Positions 55,001 through 61,759 of a DNA stretch of 64,000 bases are shown here, one piece after another; positions within the stretch are counted from its first letter, which is position 1; each line of letters begins with the position of its first letter. The notes under the pieces were generated by a model. That model did not search any database. It was not told where the DNA came from and worked only from the letters and a program-made list of their open reading frames with translations. Source of the DNA: Perkinsus marinus ATCC 50983 (taxonomy: Eukaryota; Perkinsozoa; Perkinsida; Perkinsidae); assembly GCF_000006405.1 (NCBI RefSeq), contig NW_003207237.1:68071-132070 (forward strand). Reading direction: 5' to 3'. Position numbers and translations under genes: made by a program.

Positions 55001-55908
55001 TGATCGGGCTGATGAATGGCGACCCCGGGGTTGTTAGTGTCGTTGTCGTTCATGTAGGGTATGTTCCTTTGTTGGCGTTGATCATGATGTAGATGAACTT
55101 GTCTTATACTCTCGATATCTGGTTGGAGGAGATGTTCTGGTACCAATTGATGACATTCTTCGTCTCTAGAACCATTGGAACCTTCGGCTCGTTGATGATG
55201 TATCGGCAAGGATAGACGATTCTTCCATAGAATATCGAGTTCAGCCTGGGATGTTGGGCAAGATACTGGAGACCGAGGATCCTTTCGCAAAGGATGTTGA
55301 TCTTCTTGTTGGGGAGTTTGGTCCGATAGAGCTGACCCTTGATCCTTTCGTAAGGAGTTCAATCTCGTTAGGACAGCCCGGTTTGTAAGAGGGACCGGAT
55401 AGCAGTTCCCAACATGAGGAGATTGGTCATAATACGGAACCTGATCCCTACGCGAAGGATCCGAATACCCAGCATGAAGAGAATGGTCTCGTATCAAGCC
55501 TTGATCATTGCGAAAATGATCACGTGATTCAGGTTGAACAAAATGGTCTTGCACCGATAGAGGATCTTGTAGATTTAGATCCGACATGTGAGCTCGAGGA
55601 TGATGTTCTTGTACCAGTGTAGAATGATGCTGTAGCTCATTAGGGTCTCCAACTCGATTATGAGGTAGACGTTCATAGTCTTGATTCTTAGAGCCAGACG
55701 ATTGGGCGGGAATACCAATCCCGGTAAAATGTGAGGGTGGGACGGTTGATGAGACGTCAGTAGTGATAGCTATGTTGGACGCATGATGGTTCCTGTGCTG
55801 TAGAGAAGAAGCAGAGGATGATCTAGGCCTTAATCGAGGAATCCTAGATGCTCTTAGCGATACTATAGGCTCACCAGACTCTTGATAGACACTGCGTGTA
55901 ATAACCAT
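49015..55908 (-). CDS. Retroelement polyprotein (Gag-protease-RT, internally deleted)
   Basis: One frame of 2,297 codons starting inside the 5' LTR. Residues 1 to about 600 are hydrophilic His/Asp/Arg-rich with internal repeats (RLHRHQEVV variants). After an RS-like patch comes a Gag-type helical region (about 780-1000), then three CCHC-like knuckles: CYRCLQDGHPARNC near 1040, CIRCGNPTHTIDKC and CHRCGREGHLAYVC. The protease motif LFDTGADIS is near 1265. RT shows CRIVLDYRVLN, SADISKAFCEMF (about 1660) and the catalytic WFVDDVYIGG (about 1776); the A17-like segment has LSLYDPLGLV (about 1870). Sequence then jumps to an integrase C-terminal-like patch (RWEGPFTIAKV, about 1936) with neither RNase H nor the integrase zinc finger/DDE core between. 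A 350-residue Ser/Asp-rich tail follows. Confidence 0.9.
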   Translation of the reverse strand: MVITRSVYQESGEPIVSLRASRIPRLRPRSSSASSLQHRNHHASNIAITTDVSSTVPPSHFTGIGIPAQSSGSKNQDYERLPHNRVGDPNELQHHSTLVQEHHPRAHMSDLNLQDPLSVQDHFVQPESRDHFRNDQGLIRDHSLHAGYSDPSRRDQVPYYDQSPHVGNCYPVPLTNRAVLTRLNSLRKDQGSALSDQTPQQEDQHPLRKDPRSPVSCPTSQAELDILWKNRLSLPIHHQRAEGSNGSRDEECHQLVPEHLLQPDIESIRQVHLHHDQRQQRNIPYMNDNDTNNPGVAIHQPDQEFGTGNYPYDTSLSSGYQLQSMHYPDNVHLSRPVSIRRFPTTREHIRPVHPNTGARQGRREVTLPSNDRLHRHQEVVTSSNVKSTEGYREVSLPSIDRLHHHQEVVKSSNVKPIGDHREVIVPSTDRLHRHQEVVMSSNDRPIHDRPYEQQGHQLDHGRVSKPPVTDDRTTIKGSYVRQENLIQRQVGYERAQEHPLQANVASLNGQHRLRESILSNLRVSDKILYNEFYLDMITKDRELLYNIIQDDYLRPIFLSHPIIIEKSMSDPNFLNIEHYPNPIKDSQHSEQHQSCGTVIKDYSSAAASSTLTVDGSRPQQSVPIYDTTVKDITTADDRVPLEQVDSTKPVEVISISSAAKNGSRSHHENYREHHQQPSRRAAMRSTRRRDPSGSPSGSSDSSGDDHDSRRSRRSHQRRRRSLSSSSSSSSPSSASGRALSRPYPTLKHLPGITSGRMYRPPNLFGNKTYDRCPGCRHTKCRHKISDKDLQIATNTAKGLAIKNHYQGADDRRSGAAWIQEIFKRTVGQRNLVRYTFARLNTINTVWDDLVRDETDPALCHKDYDRHWDLLINKINEFYSDQEVLLKLQNDFNHLQQEPKETVNQFISRLDGYANQLCLLGVSILDDIIKRRLYDGLLNDRLRDKMDRDVDDHRIDYPRFKRQLIKYDRRRQGRLSKKEADPATLRLYGGRHPDQRRQATVSNIINNDHSDDYHDGSPIPSGSSTDDDVYYVYAVVRDQQSITCYRCLQDGHPARNCTNDIGKKDERCIRCGNPTHTIDKCNVSTTATCHRCGREGHLAYVCPDPLPSPTVSMRSKGGKGKGKGLGKGKGKSPGPSSIQATTSSTTDGNLQQLPTPPTPEVKISGVDPNENNDDSSDANNEYDIYNDAQTNMIVSHHYPESSILTVSESVPNQLKTMKANSSDKVFGDPKVTSTSNICSSSTSSTRCDVVVGVIKIGPETRPVLFDTGADISLIAIGALEKIFGGDCPIFSSTTNSNVKVANTTSIKVIGHVSIPIETRHIKITERFAVTDNSLSSPVILGCPALQQLQCAIVFTVSGSVVFSGIEDLTSSFHRQIYKTISRSAKQRQPAEIKGFGGVSITHQPTSHVVRVVNDDLPTSSCSTIMASNDVTTHLDLLHGGIWNGKVTNNNAVPRIMNSIPDVITNDPYGATDMEDVPLHPDLQLQSDPTDDLPPWEVIKRQWIPDFSAPLGRCQLSVPWLSSDRPDHNFRIAARRGAASVQRLSPEEKDLFHQSLNTFIDRKYCGIVQDNSIGNYTIPPSSERCQAIWRVLHEGTSMAGSIVPKPIHYTPSHMVFRKDHCTTPCRIVLDYRVLNRFSNRGGSTQHNLVGTLLSVRSMEYVISADISKAFCEMFADPSDIPFIGYTCIGNFTLLWNRVSFGSTCAPAMLETDINDMSDEIYQVISTAKARESSRPPTSTVPGWNLLTEDLMNVLLCPTNDNVDWIRFGPQVPIVISMVWFVDDVYIGGLSRSHTIDCYSFAAHIYEGHHKLFDPNKNFTSWVDEQHQDQPEALKKLLGYLFRRSSDLLHAVYEADRLSEEDCITKRKASSYLLSLYDPLGLVLEHTMVGRLIWRKITEATTDWDAKIADDHRQQVSDWVNASIDLYNDTGWAIDNKMRSRWEGPFTIAKVTSSATVLVAPELILPNRKIWERSNSSSSSPNPTSDPTSPTVDNLSSLPSTNHRSSGPTNITDGHNCNSGIDRLFEDHELQLISLKNVVHAKAFQDLIRDQHLRGQRIYVDHRGSIGSIDSLKDESQDLQRVRELITEGAIIDALKVWRNPTTTTPNDESPSEGGQGQDRQPQGHSISEDLHQVQEDDQLAPSDSPDLIPEDANPSRSSKPRTSRNRHQQGDEKTEDQHDPTAIKATRPLPIGISNLRRHLLQSDLLSTGAILSMSPPDESVVVFLSSSVSSRGVDIVAPTDKDEGRVYLGSIEDDQARSRKCFFSDLVYICGSTTVLTRQHQFLMRELHYSLGIGDPWI
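55704..55717 (-). other. Candidate primer-binding site
   Basis: On the coding strand TGGTATTCCCGCCC starts 12 nt after the 5' LTR. It begins with TGG as expected for pairing to a tRNA CCA end, but the spacing is long and no tRNA is identified; the site lies inside the polyprotein frame. An alternative TGG-type motif (TGGCGCCCAC) abuts the other LTR. Confidence 0.3.
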
Positions 55909-56145
55909 CCCAGACTCAGCGCGACAAGACTAACTTAGATTCAATTAGTTACAGATATACTCAGAGCGCTGACTAGCGTTACAGCAATAATAGCCGTAAT
56001 AAGACTCTAATACTCATTCAACACTTCAAAGGTCGCTCCAACGAGCGGTTACAGAGATCCAATCGTTTCAGATACTTATCACTCTACAGATATTCGGGCG
56101 TGCGCGATACGACTTGCGCCGATCTTTCCCGATCGTGTCGTCACA
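55730..56145 (-). repeat. 5' LTR (416 bp)
   Basis: Coding-strand start TGTGACGACACGATC, end CCCACCCTCACA. The polyprotein ATG lies 238 bases into it, so the promoter and transcription start must lie in its first half. Outer flank TATT matches the other end. Confidence 0.92.
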
Positions 56146-56221
56146 TATTATATTATTGGGCGCGCGCTAATGTCGGTAGATTCGCGCAACATTTAACATT
56201 CCGCTGTCGCATATTACCACG
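56146..56221. promoter_or_regulatory. Short spacer between 5' LTR and GAF gene start
   Basis: Only 76 bp separate the element from the first ATG of the downstream plus-strand gene, so that gene's promoter either fits here or was displaced or replaced by the divergently oriented LTR. AT-rich TATTATATTATT lies at the junction. Confidence 0.35.
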
Positions 56222-59200
56222 ATGTCAACTATTCATGATATGCGAGTGATAGCGCAGGAGAAAGATCGCCGGAAGAAATGCGTGGTGAGTCGCTTGGAGA
56301 GAAAGCTGCGGACCGGAATGCAGTTGAACTCGGAATTCGTGAGCTCTGTCGATAATCGACGCTAGAAATTCTCGGGAATGTCTCATTTGATCAGAAAGGT
56401 TGTGGAAATTTTGTTGTTGTTATTCGCGACGCGGTTTTCACAGGAATCTCGATTGCCTGCTATATACGATCCGAAAGTTGTGGAAAAAAAGACGAAAAAA
56501 CGAATCGCCACGACTCTGGCAAATCCAGCGGAGCGTAAGGCTTTCCCACTGCATCCTACAAAACTATAAGGATTCGTTCAGCTACGCCTGAAGAACCGAC
56601 GAGCCCGCGAGACGAGTTGGCGACTTCCAACTCTTGGGCTCCTGAGCCATCCCGGGACTCTATAGGTGGCCTTTCATCTACTTGGAAGTGAGCAGGGAGT
56701 TACCGCGTAGAGACGCCCTCAAGAATGTGTCTTTCAGGACTGATTGTCAATCAGCACGGGCCCGTTGGGGCTACAACAAACGCCTTAGGAACATACGCGA
56801 AGCTCATGGAGGTATAACATCTGTCAACTCGTCAGAGGAAGTCAAACTTGACCATAGAGTAATATTCAGCTCTAGGAAAGCCTCGTTGATTTCGCGAATC
56901 CTAGGTGACCGAACTCATGGATATGTGCGTGGATGTTGTCGAAAAGCAGAAGCGACGTAATAGCACTACTTTCTCTCTGTCAGTCGTGTACTATTGTCTT
57001 ACTCCAGGATGGGACCAAGTTAGAGGAGCTCTCACCCAACTGGCCAGACGCACTGACTCTTCGGAGGCAGTTCGAATAGTCGACGGTCTTGTGGCGGATC
57101 TCGGTGATACTCTGAATGCCGAGTCGGGGATCGTTCGTCTGAGCCGGAAGGTAGTGTACGGGTCTGAACTCGCTGGTTTGAAGTGTCCACCCAGGCTCAT
57201 GCATACGCGGTTGATCATAGATCTGCTGAGACAAGGTGCGAGGCGCTTCAGAAACAGGTATTTCTGGGATTTAACTTCTCCCTTGCTCTCGTGTTGCATT
57301 GTTTCTACTCGTAGTCTTCTATGTAAGTGTAAGCGTTGTGTAGGTGAAAAGCCTCGAGACTGAGCTGACTGTGACCAAGATAGAGCTGGCCAACAGAACT
57401 AAGGAATGCGAAATGCTACAGCGACGGGTTAATACGAATGCCCACAGGTAGTGGGCCTGGCTTGTCACAGGAGTCTGCAGATTCACTGGTTATGATGGTA
57501 TGCAAGGTACGAGCAGTTGTCCAAGAACGTCGATACATTGCAGCGTGAAATCGCTATTGCGACCAAGGAACGGAAAGCAGCACAAGGGAGTAAGACCCAG
57601 CTCAACACCGCCCTCCCAGACGATAAAGGCGCCCATGCAAAGCGGGCCCGCTACCTCTCTAATCAGCTGGCCCTCACTGTAAGAGAGGAGCAGGTGTATC
57701 GACCCAGGATTGGCCATGTACAGATGCAACAACTGACAGCACTTGAGAGGCAGAAGAAATGGTGGATGGCGAAGAGTGCGGTTCTGGAAGCAGAGACTAT
57801 GTCACTTATCACCTATCATCAAAAGGCTCCGATGTGAGTTCATAAGCTACCTTCCTTCACGGAGACTTTGTCCAGAGCACTCATGAACGACGATGCCCGG
57901 TCGAAGCTCATTCAGCTCGTGTGGAAAGTTATGAACGAGAACCCGCTGGAGAATGGGTGGGCAAAGAGCCTCTGCTGGAGCTGTGGGTTTTACTGCTGTT
58001 TATTAGATATAGTTTTGTGAATACGGCGTCCCAGTTGAAGAGTATGCTGGGCGAGGCCTTCGGTAAAAAGGTGACGAAGTTACCTCAGATTCCGCCGTAT
58101 CGTCAGCGCGGTGCAACAATGGTATGAGAGCTGGGCATTCACACTGTGAATGATTCTTTCTATATGTAGATCACAACATTCACGGCCAACCGCTTGCCTA
58201 TTCCGAAGGGTTATATGGTTTTGTCCCAAGAACAGACTGATTTCCTAACAATGGTAGGCAGTGGTGAAAAATATGTAATCGCCTTCCTCAGCTGAGCTTG
58301 ACAGTTTCCTCACTAAATATACACGTCAACATACGCATGAGTGTAAAAATGTAGACCTCAATGAGAATTTCTCAAAATTTCCTCCCAGAATTCTCATATT
58401 GTCACCAACATATGTGGTTGACCGCGTGCATACTTTCCCTCCACACCGATGGTAGGAGGGGGAGCAGACAGGAATCGGTACGGATTGATCGGTAGGTTGC
58501 ATCGACTCGTGGGAGATGTACTCTGCCCTATCTGTGCGATTCGGACTGTGTGTCCACCGAGCAAGGCAGGCAGGAGTGTATCACGGCACTGGGCACTGAA
58601 TTCTGGGCACAGCAGAGGTTCTGGCCAACTCACTCGTCATGTTGCTACTGTTGGGATCCTTAAGATATGCAAACGCGATCGGCAAAGCCTTCACTCGGTT
58701 GAAGGAACTATTCGAGGTCCGGGCGTTGGATCATTTGATTAAAACACTCATTGTAACATGTTCATCTCCTAACGCTGCGACGACGTTATTCATGGTAGAG
58801 CATAAGTTGCGAAGCGCTCGACTGTGATCGCGGCTCGCTGTGGGTAGTCGATGCAAGGCAGAATGTCATGTGGACATACGTGCAGAACGCGTATGGGAAT
58901 GAATTCACGAAGCTGGAGGTGGGGAAATCGGCGAACTCGCGAGGGCACTTTAGATGATGCCCTTAGATGGAATTGCCGAAGCGTGGTACTGACCCCTATG
59001 CGGAGAATATTGGTCTGGTGGCGAGCGCTTACCTTTTGAAGCAACCCATAAGTATATACAATGCATATGAGGACAAGCGATTCAATAGCAGGTAGAAAGG
59101 AAGGTGAAAGTGCATCGCTCCGCTGTATTATTGTGATGCAGTTTTGATCGCGTCACTAACTATCGCACAAGTTCAGTGTTGTGCATACCGGTCGTGAGTG

Positions 59201-61285
59201 GAGGCAGAGTTACGTGCGTTGTAAGCTCATCACAAGAGCTATATTAGTGCCAATGTGATCGATACCAAGGTTCAAGTAGTAAACAAACGTCGTGAACCAG
59301 TCTTCGACCAAGACGATGAAGCCCTTTTGAAGAACATCGCGGTAGCATTACCGATGTTGGCTAGATGATGACGGGCAGCTCAGGTCCTCGGGCTGGAGAT
59401 GATCATGGTATTCGAGAAGTCGGCCGTAAGTGGATTCTCGATGAAGCGTGAGCCTTGGAAGTGAATCTGCCCGATTAGCGATTGTTATGGTATGCAGGTC
59501 AGAGTTATCTGCTGCAATTCGCTACTGAGATCATGCAGTACTGTGCAGACCCGAATACGTTGCTGGGGCTGTTAACATTGTAATACAGGCTCTTTGTGAA
59601 CTCAATGGTCGAATATGCAATTACTATTAAATTTTTATAGTCGGATTTATTCAGCTATAATATTTGGTTTGTTTTCGTAGGTATATGAATGAGCTATTCC
59701 GAGCAAAGAAGGTCGCTCTTCATATCGTTGTCGGTGACATGACTGCGCAAATTGTGAGGAGGACTCTTCGCGAGCACGACTTGGACGGTATGGCAGGTGC
59801 ACGGTGGAGCTCAGCCTAAGAATACACATGGGAGTCCGACGCCTACACGTGTTATTCCGGATCAGAAACAGTTGGAGAAAAACTTGAAACCACACCTTGG
59901 TGAAATGACAGGAATTGTGGGAGAGACGGTATGAGAAATAATAGATATTTAAAAATATTCCGCTTGGAAGGTGAACTCGAAGAGCCCGCTTACGTTCTCC
60001 TTCCCGGCTGGTGATGAGCTCAAGTCAGCCGCAGCGAAACATGTACGGAGCTTAGCTTTAGTCGGCAATGCTGGAGGTGACTTATTGGCCTTCAGGATCC
60101 GCTCAGGGGAATCTATGATGAATCGGTCGACCTGTCACCACCTGATAATAATGATCTTTATGCACGTAGGGATAGTCAAAAGAAAAGGTAGATAGTGTGT
60201 GTCAGTTCTTGATGTGAGCATCCTGGCTCCTTATGTAGATATGTGCTTCATTCGTATCCTTTGTTCGACAAGAGATCTGTCACGGCAGTTCTCCAATTCG
60301 TGTGTGTTGATGGCAAGAAAACTAGCTTTGGAAATGACGAGGAATTCGACCCCTATAATGTTAGCCATACTAAGGTAAGAAAGGACTCCTTGAACAAATG
60401 AGCTAATAGATATCCAGTATTAATAATAATAACCAAACTATACTATCGAGTAATGTATAGTAGTGGAGTTACACGACCGTGATATGAAAAACACTAGTGA
60501 AAAACATATTTCACGACTACTACAGGAATCCGCGAATATCGCGTTTTCACGGAGTTTTACGCCATTTCACGTAAAACGGGTGAAGCTCCAATATATCAAC
60601 TAATAATATCGGATATTTTTCGGGAGAATTAATGTCTGATTTGGTTCATACTCAGGTTTTGAAACAGATATGCAACTACATTGTTGTTGTGATGAGAGAT
60701 TGGTACACTTCAGCTGAGCGTAAGGATCTTCATGAACGCTGGGCTAAGGCTGCGAGGACCAAGAGCCCTGCAGATATAGCGATGGCTGCATGTAGGAGAG
60801 TTTTCATTTTGTGGTCAGCAAAGTGATTTTTCCTGTCTTAGTTATTCTCGGGAAGTATAACAACAATGTTGGGGGCGCAAATTCTGAAAAAGCTGTCAAC
60901 GGTAAGTTCTGGAAAGCAACGACAAGGGACGAAGTTTGGCGGTCTTTTAGGGGGTACTGGAGTGAGGAAAAGCTCACGAGAGGAGGGGCAGAAGGCTCCT
61001 TCTGGTAAGGCTCAAGGTGGAGGGTCGCTGTGGGGACTCACAGAAGGGGAGAGGCAGAGCGATTGGAAAAACGCCGAAGTAATAGGGCTTGATTCGTGTC
61101 ACCACGTGTCACCATGTTGAATCGTCAGCCTGGATGGGAAGTGCGCAATTTGTCTACGATCTACCAAGCGTCGTTTGAGGCGGGTCTTATCAGCGCTCAG
61201 GTAATCATCATCCACGAATACTATTACTATCAAGTTTTTCTCTTCGTATTCTCAGGACCTTATGAGCATGATGAGCTCATCATGA
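56222..61285 (+). CDS. Coiled-coil protein with two GAF-like domains, multi-exon
   Basis: Starts at ATG 56222 (MSTIHDMRVIAQEKDRRKK). Coding blocks: an N-terminal charged region (56,600-57,160; RWGYNKRLRNIREAHG, VTELMDMCVDVVEKQKR), a long coiled coil (57,350-57,830; TLQREIAIATKERKAAQG), then LMNDDARSKLIQLVWKVMN. A first GAF-like domain spans about 58,800-59,370: LWVVDARQNVMWTYVQNAYG, GLVASAYLLKQPISIYNAYE, LCIPVVSGGRV and VQVVNKRREPVFDQDDEALL. A second follows at about 59,500-60,375: YLLQFATEIMQYC, AKKVALHIVVGDMTAQIV, RSVTAVLQFVCVDG. A final region (60,632-61,285) contains VRNLSTIYQASFEAGL. GAF domains bind cyclic nucleotides or other small ligands; no phosphodiesterase, cyclase or kinase domain is visible. 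Joins are only partly settled and a second gene may start near 60,632. Confidence 0.6.
58255..58445 (-). repeat. Dispersed repeat copy R2, nearly filling an intron
   Basis: Inverted relative to R1. On the minus strand it opens TGTGGAGGGAAAGTATG, then has GGTCAACCACATATGTTGGT followed by GACAATATGAG, and later AGTGAGGAAACT and AAGCTCAGCTGAGGAAGGCG. It starts within a few bases of the donor GTAGGC at 58254 of the GAF gene and occupies nearly all of that intron. Confidence 0.85.
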
Positions 61286-61759
61286 TGAACCACATATCCA
61301 ACCGCTTAGTTTTATCAATTAGATGTGTTGATGTGTACCTGACCACATTGGGAGTTGCGTTCGAGCCGCGGGTTAAATGTGTGGGACCTTCACCTTGCAG
61401 AAGTTTGGTCTTCATGGTGTATGAATAGCCGACAATGTCAGTCGGTGTGTTGTGATGATGGGGACTGTTCGGCATGGAAGTGAATGCAATAGCAATAGAG
61501 ATAAAGAGGAGACTAGAGAATAGCTGATCCCCCGGCAGAATTTCCAACATTGATTATGGAAGCATGCAGTGAAGTCCTTCGTTATGAAGGTGATAGAGCG
61601 TGTGTTCCATCGGGAGTTGGGTGGATGTAAAGATGTGGTTTTTTGTTAGCATTCTGTCCACTTAGATGTGGTAAGGGTGAACGTAATAACCATACCTTTG
61701 TTGTGGTCACTTTTTTGAGATTTTCGCGAATTAGTTCACTTGTTTTTCGACACTTTATC
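61286..61759. other. Spacer before the glucokinase gene
   Basis: No defined gene. A coding-like block near 61,545-61,620 (LIMEACSEVLRYEGDRACVP) may be a further exon of the upstream gene. The rest probably holds the glucokinase promoter. Confidence 0.3.

Larger units (their letters stand above)
48169..56145 (-). mobile_element. BEL/Pao-like LTR retrotransposon, 7,977 bp
   Basis: Bounded by 416-bp direct repeats that appear identical base for base, each beginning TGTG and ending CACA (TG...CA on the coding strand). The flanks show a 4-bp target duplication, TATT, at 48165-48168 and 56146-56149. The coding (minus) strand carries Gag-like fingers, aspartic protease, reverse transcriptase and an A17-type segment in one ORF. 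The RT block order and the A17-like FDPLG-type motif (YDPLGL) indicate BEL/Pao rather than Ty1 or Ty3. Identical LTRs and an intact ORF suggest recent insertion, although RNase H and integrase core are missing. Confidence 0.9.
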
